NCBI GenBank assembly: GCA_944385665.1
Contig: CALWYB010000020.1
Coordinates: forward strand, 1 to 40,398
Reading direction: 5' to 3'
Length of the DNA stretch: 40,398 bases
From: an uncultured Oscillospiraceae bacterium
Lineage (GTDB): Bacteria; Bacillota; Clostridia; Oscillospirales; Oscillospiraceae
This document shows positions 14,229-21,822 of this stretch, piece after piece. Numbering within the stretch: position 1 is the first letter of the stretch; every line of letters begins with the position of its first letter. A model generated the notes under the pieces. The model was not told the origin of the DNA and ran no database searches. It saw only the letters and a program-made list of their open reading frames with translations. The translations under genes were made by a program, and so were the position numbers.

Positions 14229-14687
14229 TCATGGGGTAAGATCCCGCTCTGACTTCTGTTCCAGTTCGTCCAGTTTTTTACCGTACCGGTCTATGATGTC
14301 CTGCAGGGTGATGGTCTGCATTTTTTGTTCGGCAGCCCTCTGGATCTCCTGGTAAAAGTCTGCAATGCTCAGCTGCACATAGATCCCCACACCACATTCC
14401 GGATTGGTATCAATATCCCAGTGAAGCAGGGGCTTATTCCCCTCAATCGCCCGATAGACATCCAACACCGTAATCTCGCCCGGTCGTCTGGTCAATTCCG
14501 CATTGGCCTGTCCCTGTGAGCTGGCGATAATACCAGCACTCTTCAGCGCGGCCATCAACTGCCGGATATAGGCTGGGTTCGTTTTTACACTTTCTGCGAT
14601 CTTAGCACTTGTGATCCGCTGACCGGCTCCCATACTGAGAAAGGCTAATATATGAAGTGCGTCGCTCAACTTGGTAGAGTATTTCAT
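14229..14687 (-). CDS. Rrf2-family transcriptional regulator
   Basis: This 152-residue protein matches Rrf2 regulators: MKYSTKLSDALHILAFL, a helix-turn-helix (ITSAKIAESVKTNPAYIRQLMAAL), and a wing with the ELTRRPGEITVLDVYRAIEG segment. The usual three Fe-S cysteines are not present; only Cys98 in NPECGVG remains, so an iron-sulfur cluster like that of IscR or NsrR is doubtful. GAGGTGAG precedes the ATG. It is divergent from the sirtuin operon, and two 21-base direct repeats between them overlap the -10 elements of both directions, so it should regulate itself, the patatin and the sirtuin operon. Confidence 0.9.
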   Translation of the reverse strand: MKYSTKLSDALHILAFLSMGAGQRITSAKIAESVKTNPAYIRQLMAALKSAGIIASSQGQANAELTRRPGEITVLDVYRAIEGNKPLLHWDIDTNPECGVGIYVQLSIADFYQEIQRAAEQKMQTITLQDIIDRYGKKLDELEQKSERDLTP

Positions 14688-14720
14688 GCTCTCACCTCAA
14701 AAAATTTTTCGTTTCCTACT

Positions 14721-14776
14721 TGTAATTTATAAAGTAACATGATATGCTTGCAGCATGTAATTTTTATAATAACATG
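14721..14776. promoter_or_regulatory. Paired Rrf2 operators over divergent promoters
   Basis: Two 21-base direct repeats, 14721-14741 and 14756-14776, match at 18 positions. Both begin TGTAATTT, end AACATG, and are partly self-symmetric. Their starts are 35 bases apart. The palindrome ATGCTTGCAGCAT lies between them. Copy 2 contains the plus-strand TATAAT (14765-14770) and copy 1 contains a minus-strand TATAAA. This is what a repressor of both directions would need. Confidence 0.7.
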
Positions 14777-14787
14777 TTGGAGGAACC

Positions 14788-15708
14788 ATGTCAACTATGC
14801 TGCTGAACCGCAAAACATCCGTCGATCCAGCCGTCCACCGCCAAAATGTGCAGGTCTTGCTGGGAAAAATTGCTGAGGCCGATGCAATTTTGGTGGGCGC
14901 CGCGGCGGGTATGTCCGCTTCCTGCGGCTTCAACTTCTTTTATCAAAACGATGCGATATTTGAGCAATACTTGGGCAACTTCCATCGGAAATATGGATTT
15001 ATTGGGGCATTCAATGGCTTTTACTACCGTTATCCCTCCCCGGAGGCCCACTGGGCCTTCCTGGCCCGAATGGGTTACATGGAGTATGAATGTCCCACAG
15101 GCCAGCCCTACTATGACCTGATGATGCTGCTCCAGGGCAGGAATTACCACATTATGACCACCAACCAGGACTTTCAGTTTACCCGCGTGGTACCGGAAGA
15201 CAAGCTAAGCGCCATCCAAGGGGACTCCCGCTATTACCAGTGCAGCCGCCGCTGCCACGACGAGATCTACTGGAACAAAGAGATGGTTTATGAAATGAAC
15301 GACGCAATTGACGAAAATCTCTGTATCCCAACAGAATTGATCCCACGGTGTCCCAAATGCGGTGCGGAAATGGAGCCTTGGGTGCGGGGCTATACCTTTT
15401 TGGAGGGTAAGAAGTACAAGGAAGAATATCGAAAGATCAATGAGTTCCTAATCGCCAATCAGGGCAAAAAAATTCTCTTCCTGGAATTGGGGGTAGGCCG
15501 CATGACCCCCATGTTTATTCAGGAGCCCTTTTGGAGCCTGACCTATTCCCTACCACAGGCATATTACATCACCATTAACCCAAAAGACGCGCTTCTGCCC
15601 CAAGAATTATCGCAAAAGGGTTGGGCCATCAAAGAGGATATTGCCGCAGTCTTGCGGGATGCGGCAGCACACATGTCCGGAAAGGGAGACTCGGTATGTA
15701 TGATTTAA
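14788..15708 (+). CDS. Sirtuin-like protein (SIR2 family), first of a tandem pair
   Basis: This 306-residue protein follows the SIR2 layout: NAD loop AILVGAAAGMSASCGF (~34-48), TTNQDFQF (~124-131), the motif IQGD at 143-146, a zinc ribbon with Cys152, Cys156, Cys188 and Cys191 (YYQCSRRC, RCPKCG), and a late LFLELGVGR strand. The catalytic His of deacetylating sirtuins is Gln144 here, as in class M sirtuins that act as protein ADP-ribosyltransferases. GGAGG lies before the ATG at 14788. It is the first gene of a four-gene operon and overlaps the next gene by 13 bases. Confidence 0.85.
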   Translation: MSTMLLNRKTSVDPAVHRQNVQVLLGKIAEADAILVGAAAGMSASCGFNFFYQNDAIFEQYLGNFHRKYGFIGAFNGFYYRYPSPEAHWAFLARMGYMEYECPTGQPYYDLMMLLQGRNYHIMTTNQDFQFTRVVPEDKLSAIQGDSRYYQCSRRCHDEIYWNKEMVYEMNDAIDENLCIPTELIPRCPKCGAEMEPWVRGYTFLEGKKYKEEYRKINEFLIANQGKKILFLELGVGRMTPMFIQEPFWSLTYSLPQAYYITINPKDALLPQELSQKGWAIKEDIAAVLRDAAAHMSGKGDSVCMI

Positions 15709-16532
15709 GACCAATCGCAAAGAAAATCCAGGAAGCGGACGCCATCTTGATTGGAGCCAGCAATGGCCTGTCCATGACTGAGGGACTGCACCTCTTTGCA
15801 GATAACCAGGCATTTGAGAATTTGTTCGGCGACTTTAAGGAAAAGTACGGCCTGCGGTGCCTGCTGCATGGGATGGGAGCCCGCTGGCCTTCGGAAGAAA
15901 TAAAGTGGGCCTTCTGGAGCAGGCTCATCCACCACTACTGCGGACAGTATCAGCCCACACAAGTCATGCAGGACTTGAAAGCCATTGTGGGCAGCAGGGA
16001 CTATTTTGTCCTTACCTCCAACGGAGAATGTCACTTTGAACGCAGTGGATTTGCATCGGAGAAGATCTATGAAATCGAGGGAACCTGGCTGACCATGCAG
16101 TGTGCCCGCCCCTGTCATGACACCCTATATCCCACGTTGGAGTTGGCAGAGCGGATGGCAGCTGCGGAACAGGACGGCAGAATCCCCTCTGATTTGGTGC
16201 CCCGTTGTCCTCGCTGCGGCAGCCCCATGGAGGTTCATATGGCAGCAGGGCCAAATATGGTTCCGGACCACGGTGCCAGACAGAGATTCCAGAGTTTTCT
16301 GAACCAATACCACGGGAAAAAGCTGGTGGTACTGGAGTTGGGCATCGGATGGCGCAACCAACTTATCAAAGCACCGCTGATGCGTATGGTGGCTCAGGAG
16401 CCCAACGCCACCTATGTTACCATCAATCTGGGTGAGGTTTACATTGCAGACAGCATCAAACGCAAGTCCTTTGGTCTGGACGGAGCGCTGAGCGATATCC
16501 TCTCCGCCCTCCGGGAGGTGTGCGAAGGATGA
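15696..16532 (+). CDS. Sirtuin-like protein, second of a tandem pair
   Basis: This 278-residue paralogue of the preceding protein starts at MYDLRPIAKKIQEADAILIG, with GGGAG seven bases before the ATG inside the end of the first gene. It keeps the NAD loop (ILIGASNGLSMTEG), a TSNGECHF counterpart of the NAD-ribose motif, and the zinc cysteines 136, 140, 171 and 174 (QCARPC, RCPRCG). The catalytic His position reads IEGT, with Glu128, so the two copies differ from each other as well as from deacetylases. They may form a heterodimer or have split functions. Confidence 0.83.
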   Translation: MYDLRPIAKKIQEADAILIGASNGLSMTEGLHLFADNQAFENLFGDFKEKYGLRCLLHGMGARWPSEEIKWAFWSRLIHHYCGQYQPTQVMQDLKAIVGSRDYFVLTSNGECHFERSGFASEKIYEIEGTWLTMQCARPCHDTLYPTLELAERMAAAEQDGRIPSDLVPRCPRCGSPMEVHMAAGPNMVPDHGARQRFQSFLNQYHGKKLVVLELGIGWRNQLIKAPLMRMVAQEPNATYVTINLGEVYIADSIKRKSFGLDGALSDILSALREVCEG

Positions 16533-17092
16533 ATGTACCAACACTGGTTCGAGAGCGTTACAAAATATGGTCCCGTTTTTTGAAGGAGCAGGTGTTTTTT
16601 TCTCTCCAGCACAGTCAGCAGCACACAAAAGAACACTGTGCCCGGGTGCTGCTCTTCTGCCTGCTTTTTGCACAACGGGAGAATCTGTCAGAACAAGACG
16701 CAGATGCCCTTGCTATGGCCGCCTGCTTTCATGACTCCCGCCGTATGAACGACGGATTGGATGTAGGTCACGGTCACCGGGCCGCCGAATATTATCGCAC
16801 CTGGTGCGCCGAGCATGAGCATGTATTGGATGCCCGCGTTGTTTGGATCATGGCATACCACGAACAAAACGACGAACTTGGCAAGGCAGCTTTGCGGCGG
16901 GAGTTTCCAGATGACCCGAATGCAGTTCTGCTGTATCAGCTTTTCAAGGACGCAGACGCATTGGATCGCTTTCGGCTGGGGCCGGAAGGTCTGGATATCA
17001 ATTATCTCCGAACTCCCTACGCGAAAGAGTTGGTAGAGTTCTCCCAAACACTGCTCCGAATCGGACCGGAACGTGTTTTATCGGAGTCTTAA
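16529..17092 (+). CDS. HD-domain hydrolase
   Basis: This 187-residue protein starts at MNVPTLVRERYKIW; its ATG overlaps the previous stop as ATGA. An early His (QHTKEHC, ~36), then FHDSRR (His68-Asp69) and a following HGHRAAEYY region with a later Asp in KDADALDRF give the H...HD...D set of metal-dependent HD phosphohydrolases. Substrates in the family are nucleotides, cyclic nucleotides or (p)ppGpp. In this operon with two NAD-using sirtuin-like proteins, a nucleotide or ADP-ribose-derived substrate is plausible but unproven. Confidence 0.82.
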   Translation: MNVPTLVRERYKIWSRFLKEQVFFSLQHSQQHTKEHCARVLLFCLLFAQRENLSEQDADALAMAACFHDSRRMNDGLDVGHGHRAAEYYRTWCAEHEHVLDARVVWIMAYHEQNDELGKAALRREFPDDPNAVLLYQLFKDADALDRFRLGPEGLDINYLRTPYAKELVEFSQTLLRIGPERVLSES

Positions 17093-17120
17093 GAATCAAT
17101 TTCATAAGGAGGAAATCAAT

Positions 17121-17471
17121 ATGAAACTGGGAATCATTCGTTGTATGCAGACCGAGGACTACTGCCCCGGAAGCCGGGATTTCAAAACCATCCGGGAACG
17201 GAAGGGGGCTTTTTCGGATGTGGATGACATTGAATTGGTAGGCTTTATCAACTGCGGTGGCTGCCCGGGCAAAAAAGCGGTGCTGCGAGCAAAATCCCTT
17301 GTCAGCCAAGGGGCGGATACCATTGCGTTTGCCTCCTGTATCCAAAAGGGCACTCCCATTGGCTATCCGTGTCCCTTTGCCAAGCGTATGAAAGATCTGG
17401 TACAAAATGCCGTGGGCGACCAGGTTCAGATTCTGGATTATACCCATGATGCAGGACCGGAACAGGTCTGA
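17121..17471 (+). CDS. CGGC domain protein
   Basis: This 116-residue protein with AAGGAGG before its ATG begins MKLGIIRCMQTEDYCPGSRDF and contains the name-giving NCGGCPGKKA. More cysteines follow in FASCIQKGTPIGYPCPF. It is the small CGGC family, often in anaerobes and methanogens, thought to bind metal; its function is not established. It lies 28 bases after the HD gene, last in the sirtuin operon and just before repeat copy B. Confidence 0.85.
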   Translation: MKLGIIRCMQTEDYCPGSRDFKTIRERKGAFSDVDDIELVGFINCGGCPGKKAVLRAKSLVSQGADTIAFASCIQKGTPIGYPCPFAKRMKDLVQNAVGDQVQILDYTHDAGPEQV

Positions 17472-17487
17472 ACTTTTGAACCAGACA

Positions 17488-17700
17488 CTCCTTTTTTGTT
17501 TACAGTCCCCCATTTTCTGAGCCGTGGATCAGGGAGAAGTTACTTGCATTATCCCGCCTTCAGAGGTACCATACAGGCGATCAGAAACACGAAAAACGCT
17601 CCCCCTCCCCTACCGGTGAACACCGGCAAAGGATTGGGAGCGTTTTTGACCACAGAACCCACCACACACCGCCCTGTACTACACGGAATCAGCATGGACA
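17488..17700. repeat. Structured repeat, copy B
   Basis: Second copy of the element at 576-785, in the same orientation. It holds the identical 37-base block (17636-17672) and a hairpin with outer stem CGCTCCC/GGGAGCG (17597-17642) and inner stem CCGGT/ACCGG with a GAAC loop. The outer stem, A run and T run are conserved; the inner stem differs from copy A but pairs, which points to selection on structure. Copy B is also followed at about 80 bases by a tRNA 3' half. Confidence 0.8.
17597..17647 (+). terminator. Hairpin with T-tract inside repeat copy B
   Basis: AAAAA-CGCTCCC ... GGGAGCG-TTTTT can terminate transcription on either strand. It lies about 125 bases after the end of the sirtuin operon and is its most likely terminator. 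Confidence 0.65.
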
Positions 17701-17779
17701 AAGAGAGTTAAAGATGAAGTGGAATGGAGCCGAAACTATTCAAAGTAGTAACAATTAACAGGAAAATTTTTATAAATAC

Positions 17780-17825
17780 GTTCGGGCCCATGAGGCCGTG
17801 GGTTCAAATCCCGCCACTCGGACCA
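17780..17825 (+). pseudogene. tRNA-Pro-like 3' half
   Basis: The stretch reads anticodon-loop-like TTCGGG, then GAGGCCGTGGGTTCAAATCC, CACTCGG, discriminator A and CCA. T-arm, acceptor 3' strand and encoded CCA are all present, and the GGG fits a proline anticodon. The 5' half (CCGAGTG and D-arm) is absent; the sequence before it is AT-rich. A tRNA-type terminator follows directly at 17825. This is the pattern left where an integrative element enters a tRNA gene and displaces its 3' end. Confidence 0.7.
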
Positions 17826-17862
17826 AAAACCGCCATTTTCGTATGAAAATGGCGGTTTTTTA
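17825..17862 (+). terminator. Strong terminator following the tRNA remnant
   Basis: A perfect stem ACCGCCATTTTC/GAAAATGGCGGT, loop GTAT, flanked by A and T runs. It probably was the terminator of the original tRNA gene and so is native flanking DNA. Confidence 0.9.
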
Positions 17863-17934
17863 TTGCTTTTTGTTGCAAAATTGAGGCTGAAAAATCCGGT
17901 AGCGTCAAGGATTTTGCGCAAATTTGATACTCTG

Positions 17935-18195
17935 CCCAGATCCAGAAGCTTGTCCTTCCTGCGCAAGATCTCATCCAGTTCGCTTGTGTACTTGTGTAAA
18001 CGATAGGAGACTTACAACCGCCTTTTCCTTCCTTGGCGCTCTGCTTGGCCGACCGCTTGGCTTACATGAGATTCGCTTTCTCCCATAGTTCCTCCGAAAC
18101 AATGGGTGGAATGTTCTCCTCATCCTTATACACAACCCACTGATCTGGCTTAAAGATTTTAATGGTGTATATCTCCTTTTTCGGTACAATATCCA
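17935..18195 (-). pseudogene. Serine recombinase remnant
   Basis: On the minus strand one frame reads DIVPKKEIYTIKIFKPDQ, then WVVYKDEENIPPIVSEELW and EKANLM, a TAA at 18064-18062, then AKRSAKQSAKEGKGG in the same frame. After a frame change there is KYTSELDEILRRKDKLLD. The motif W-x-x-Y-x-(D/E)-E-x-x-P-x-I-(I/V)-x-E-x-L-W is that of the recombinase domain of large serine recombinases. Neither the N-terminal catalytic domain nor a complete C-terminus remains. It is a decayed integrase, next to the tRNA remnant, and supports a history of integration here. Confidence 0.7.
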
Positions 18196-18282
18196 AGATT
18201 TAGCTTTAATTTGGTGCAGTCATATAAATCACATTCCGTACATTCCATGATCCCGGATCAGTCGCTATTCCATCCCACTCCA

Positions 18283-18420
18283 TCAGTATTGTTCTTTAAG
18301 GGATAGGATATTCCGCTTGATCTTCTCAGGGACAGAAGGCGTTCTTAAAAGCGGCTCAGCGTAGCAGTGGATGTAGTCGCGTGGGGGCAATAGTCTGCAT
18401 TTTTGCTTTTGCCTAGGGGA
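18283..18420 (-). pseudogene. Possible C-terminal gene fragment, unknown
   Basis: A frame of about 40 codons ends at TGA (18285-18283) and reads PPRDYIHCYAEPLLRTPS then VPEKIKRNILSLKEQY. It looks like a real protein C-terminus, with helix-forming charged residues, but has no start codon or ribosome site and is not recognised. It is likely debris of the same island as the recombinase remnant. Confidence 0.35.
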
Positions 18421-18487
18421 TAATGGCAATCTTCCCTCAGATCAAGCCTTGCGCTATTCACACTGTATATCCAAAATTAATAAAAGA

Positions 18488-18512
18488 GTCCTGCTGATAG
18501 GAAGGGCAGGAC
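18488..18512 (-). terminator. Probable terminator of the sulfite-reductase operon
   Basis: GTCCTGC/GCAGGAC with an 11-base loop, followed on the minus strand by TCTTTTATTAATTTT. It lies about 175 bases after the stop at 18689. Between them I see only a short unsupported frame. Confidence 0.6.
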
Positions 18513-18688
18513 GGGTCCAAATGATTCACCGGTGTATGTACAAGAAAAGAGGCCTTGTGCATGGGAAAAGAATCATTGGAATCGCTGCTCTATATCAGCA
18601 GGACATATGTACAACGAAGCGACAGGCCGGGAGGTCTTGGGGAAGAGGTAACCGGCCGCGTTCGGTCGTACCGGATAGAGGGAGAAAA

Positions 18689-19636
18689 TCAGCAGGTGGC
18701 GCCGCCCTCCAGGTGGAGAGGAGCATCCAGAATGGCCTGCTTGCGCTCCATTACATCGCCGGCCTTGAGCTGGGATACAAAGTTGTCCACCCCGATACGC
18801 TCGATGAACATACCGAAACGCTCGCCGGTCTGGCCCTGCTCCCGATAGAGGAGAAGAGCACGCTCGATCATCTGGAATACCTCTTCTTTCGTGTAGATCT
18901 CGTCCAACATGGTGCCCAGACGCTGGCGCTTGCCCCAGATACCGCCGACGAAAATACGGTAACCCACCTTTTCCTCGGTGACGCAGTCAAAGTTGCAGGT
19001 GTCTACACATTTGCCGCAGTTATTGCAGGCGTCCCGGTCAATCTGCATGATGCCGTCCTCATCCATGTGGGCGGCCTTAATGGGGCAGTTGTCAATCACG
19101 GGACATTTGCGGCAGCCATTGCACTCGTCGGGGTCGTAGGCGGGGACCTTCTGGCCCATGATTCCAAAATCGTTGAGGGCGGGTTTGACGCAGTTGTTGG
19201 GACAGCCGCCGATCCCGATCTTGAACTTGTGGGGAAGTTTCACATCATACCAGCCCTTGTAGAAGGTCTCGTGGAGCTCCCGGGCCAGGGCCTGGGTGTC
19301 GATGAGGCCGTGGATACACACCGTGCCCTTACAGGGAACGATGGGACGGACTCGGGAACCGGTACCGCCGGTATAAAGACCTACTTTGGAAATAAACTCA
19401 TTGAACGGCTCGATGGTCTCGTAGGTGAGCCCCTGCACCTCTACGGTCAGCCGGGTGGTCATGGCCATCTGGCCGTTGCCGAACTGTTCCGCGGCCTGAC
19501 CCAGCGCGGCCAACTGCTCGCTGGTCATCAGGCCGTCCACCGTGATGATCCGGGCGATAAAGTGTACGCCGTCCCGGGTGATGATATAGCCGCGCCCTTT
19601 CAGCGCCTTCTTTTCCGCATCAGAAATACTCATCAT
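18689..19636 (-). CDS. Siroheme sulfite/nitrite reductase-like protein with ferredoxin domain
   Basis: This 315-residue protein has a ferredoxin-like half domain (~15-85), the siroheme/4Fe-4S ligands C102-x4-C107 and C145-x3-C149 (VPCKGTVCIHG, GGCPNNCVKP), and two ferredoxin clusters (C172, C175, C178, C184 and C204, C207, C210, C214). It is about half the size of plant-type sulfite reductases and resembles the small anaerobic type. GGGAG precedes two adjacent ATG codons; the first is used here. It follows the CoA-disulfide reductase by 18 bases and so should act on sulfite or a related oxidised sulfur or nitrogen compound, taking electrons from its own clusters. Confidence 0.88.
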   Translation of the reverse strand: MMSISDAEKKALKGRGYIITRDGVHFIARIITVDGLMTSEQLAALGQAAEQFGNGQMAMTTRLTVEVQGLTYETIEPFNEFISKVGLYTGGTGSRVRPIVPCKGTVCIHGLIDTQALARELHETFYKGWYDVKLPHKFKIGIGGCPNNCVKPALNDFGIMGQKVPAYDPDECNGCRKCPVIDNCPIKAAHMDEDGIMQIDRDACNNCGKCVDTCNFDCVTEEKVGYRIFVGGIWGKRQRLGTMLDEIYTKEEVFQMIERALLLYREQGQTGERFGMFIERIGVDNFVSQLKAGDVMERKQAILDAPLHLEGGATC

Positions 19637-19654
19637 GTTATCTCCCTTATTTTG

Positions 19655-21292
19655 TCATTTGGCAGAAATTACTTCCGTATTAAAGAGGGTGCCGCCCTCC
19701 AGGACCTTGGTGTTGGTGTAGCCGTAATATTTCAGCCGGTTCTGGAGCAGGTAAGCCCGCTTGCCCTTGGAGCAGACCAGGAGCAGCTTCTCCTGGGGGT
19801 CCAGACCGTCCACCGGCCCGGTCACCTTGGTGAGATCCACGTAGGGAACTCCAGGGATGGAGGGCTGGATGGAGGCGTCAATCATCCGGTACCCTTCGGC
19901 GGCACCGGCGGCGTACTCCGCTGGGGTAAAGGTCTCAAACGCGCCGGAGAGCTTGTTGAGCAGTACGTCCACCGTCACAGCGAAGGGATGAATGGCGGTG
20001 GAGAATGGAGGCGCATACGCAAAGTCGCAGTTCTGTAAATCCTCCAGAGTGGCCTTCATGGAGATGGCAGTGACCGCAATGTCGGCCATCTTGTCTACCG
20101 CGCCCTTGCCCAGCACCTGGATGCCCAGGAGACGGTGGGTGGCTTTTTCGCAGACCATTTTGGTGAGGAACGAGCCGGAGCCGGGATAGTAGTGGGCCTT
20201 GTCATCGGTGACGGTGACAACGCTTTCCACCTCGTAGCCCGCCTTTTTGGCGGCGGTCTCCGTCAGGCCGGTGCGGGCCATCTGGATGCCGGGCAGCTTG
20301 GCGACACCGGTGCCCAGCACGCCGGGGTAGGGATCACCGGCCTCACCGGCGATCCGGGTGGCGGCCAGCCGGCCGGCGATGTTGGCGGTGGAGCCCATGG
20401 CGGACCACTGGCGGGCGCCGGTAATGCGGTTGGTGACCAGCGCGCAGTCGCCGGCAGCGTAGATGTCCGGATCATTGGTGCGCATGTCGCCGTCCACCAG
20501 CAGGGTCCCCTTGAACATCTCCAGGCCGCTATCCTGGAGAAATTCCGTGTTGGGGCGGAAGCCCATGGCCAGCAGAACCGCATCCGCCTTCATGGGGCGG
20601 CGGCTGGTCAGCACCTTTTCCACCTTGCCGTTGCCTGTGATGCCTTCCAGCGCGACTCCGGTGAAGGGCATAACCCCTGCATCCGCCATGGCGTTTTCCA
20701 CGTAGGTGGAAAATTCGGGGTCCAACAGCTCGGGGAGCACATGGGGGGCAAAGTCGATGACAGAGACCTTGACGCCCATGTTGGCCAGATTCTCCGCCGA
20801 TTCCAGGCCGATGAAACCGCCGCCCACAATGACAGCCCGCTTGATCTCTCCGGAATCCACCTTGGCCCGCAGGGCCACCGCGTCATCCGGAGTGCGGAGA
20901 AAGAAGACGTTTTCCAGATCGGTGCCCTCACACTGGGGGACAAAAGAATGGGCGCCGGTGGCGATGACCAGCTTGTCATAGTGCTGAGTAAAGACCTGGC
21001 CGGAGGTCAAATCCTTGGCGGTGACCGTCTTGGATGCCCGGTCCAGGCTGGTGACCTCCACACCGGTGCGCACCTGAGCGCCGGTGAGGGCGGTAAAGGC
21101 CTCCGGGGTGTTGACCACCAGTTCCGCCCGCTGTTCAATGACATGCCCCACATAGTAGGGCAGGCCGCAGCCTGCGTAGGAGATATCTGCCCCCTTGGTC
21201 AGGATCTGGACCTCACACTGGGGACGTTCCCGTTTCAATTTGGCAGCGACCTTGGTGCCGGCAGCTACGCCGCCCACAATGACAATCTTCAC
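19655..21292 (-). CDS. CoA-disulfide reductase / polysulfide reductase with rhodanese domain
   Basis: This 545-residue flavoprotein starts with a GTG (AGGAGG eight bases before) at MKIVIVGGVAAGTKVAAKL. FAD loop GGVAAG, redox Cys in ISYAGCGLPYYVG, NAD loop VIVGGGFIGLESAENL and IYAAGDCALV show the pyridine nucleotide-disulfide fold. The C-terminal ~90 residues form a rhodanese-like domain with the loop LLLVCSKGKRAYLLQ and its catalytic Cys. This two-domain form reduces CoA-persulfide or polysulfide with NAD(P)H. Together with the sulfite-reductase-like gene it makes a sulfur-handling end to the operon. Confidence 0.93.
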   Translation of the reverse strand: MKIVIVGGVAAGTKVAAKLKRERPQCEVQILTKGADISYAGCGLPYYVGHVIEQRAELVVNTPEAFTALTGAQVRTGVEVTSLDRASKTVTAKDLTSGQVFTQHYDKLVIATGAHSFVPQCEGTDLENVFFLRTPDDAVALRAKVDSGEIKRAVIVGGGFIGLESAENLANMGVKVSVIDFAPHVLPELLDPEFSTYVENAMADAGVMPFTGVALEGITGNGKVEKVLTSRRPMKADAVLLAMGFRPNTEFLQDSGLEMFKGTLLVDGDMRTNDPDIYAAGDCALVTNRITGARQWSAMGSTANIAGRLAATRIAGEAGDPYPGVLGTGVAKLPGIQMARTGLTETAAKKAGYEVESVVTVTDDKAHYYPGSGSFLTKMVCEKATHRLLGIQVLGKGAVDKMADIAVTAISMKATLEDLQNCDFAYAPPFSTAIHPFAVTVDVLLNKLSGAFETFTPAEYAAGAAEGYRMIDASIQPSIPGVPYVDLTKVTGPVDGLDPQEKLLLVCSKGKRAYLLQNRLKYYGYTNTKVLEGGTLFNTEVISAK

Positions 21293-21319
21293 CTTGATAG
21301 CCTCCTTGCATCCTCAAAC

Positions 21320-21805
21320 TCAATCTTCATATACGGTCAAGGAACTGCAGCAATCATCGCCAAGCAATGTATTCTTTACCGGCTTAAACACTACTTTCCG
21401 CCCGTTGCTCAAACTGCTGTAACCGCGGCGGATAGCTGCATCAATATAGCAGTATAAATGTCCAACCTCTTGCCATCCCCACTGCTTCCACACCTCTGCC
21501 TGCGCACAGACGGGCGTAGTGCTGTATTTTCGATCGCCTTCATACTTTCGATCCGGAAGCCAGCCCTCCTCCAGTGGAATGTCGTAATAGGCATCTAGAT
21601 TTTCAATGGTCAACTCTTTCCCGTCTGCCAAGACACGCTTCGCAATTTCTCTTCCCCGATACTCCCCGAAAAGAATGATCGCACGTTTAATGACCTCTTT
21701 TGCACCATCCCCATATTCTTCCAACATTTCTTTGGTCATAAAATAGTACAGATTTGCCATATGTACGGCCATCTGGTCAATGGCTTGCTTGGTTGCACTT
21801 CCCAT
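21320..21805 (-). CDS. ATC hydrolase-family protein
   Basis: The 161-residue version starts at the ATG 21805 (MGSATKQAIDQMAVHMANLYY). An upstream GTG at 21847 would add 14 residues but has no spaced ribosome site and overlaps the preceding gene more. The protein resembles the L-2-amino-thiazoline-4-carboxylate hydrolase family: a helical N-terminal half, then EGWLPDRKYEGDRKYSTTPVC and QEVGHLYCYIDAAIRRGY. In Pseudomonas the founding member opens the thiazoline ring to N-carbamoyl-L-cysteine, which an M20 amidohydrolase then cleaves; an M20 gene occurs in this same locus. Activity here is inferred, as many family members are uncharacterised. Confidence 0.72.
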   Translation of the reverse strand: MGSATKQAIDQMAVHMANLYYFMTKEMLEEYGDGAKEVIKRAIILFGEYRGREIAKRVLADGKELTIENLDAYYDIPLEEGWLPDRKYEGDRKYSTTPVCAQAEVWKQWGWQEVGHLYCYIDAAIRRGYSSLSNGRKVVFKPVKNTLLGDDCCSSLTVYED

Positions 21806-21822
21806 ATTCAGTCCCGCCTTTT

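Noticed and set aside
14229-14687. Fe-S-sensing Rrf2 protein (IscR/NsrR)
   Set aside because: Only one cysteine is visible, so the usual three-cysteine cluster site is absent.
17736-17966. Open frame with the WRDLNPRP-type motif
   Set aside because: This motif is the antisense of a tRNA T-arm and a well-known false protein. The rest of the frame is recombinase debris.
18555-18688. Short plus-strand frame beginning MGKESLESLLYISRTY
   Set aside because: No ribosome site, and it runs into the antisense of the reductase gene. Too little to call it a gene, though it could be island debris.
18449-20038. 529-codon plus-strand frame
   Set aside because: Antisense to the sulfite-reductase-like and CoA-disulfide reductase genes; composition is that of a shadow frame.
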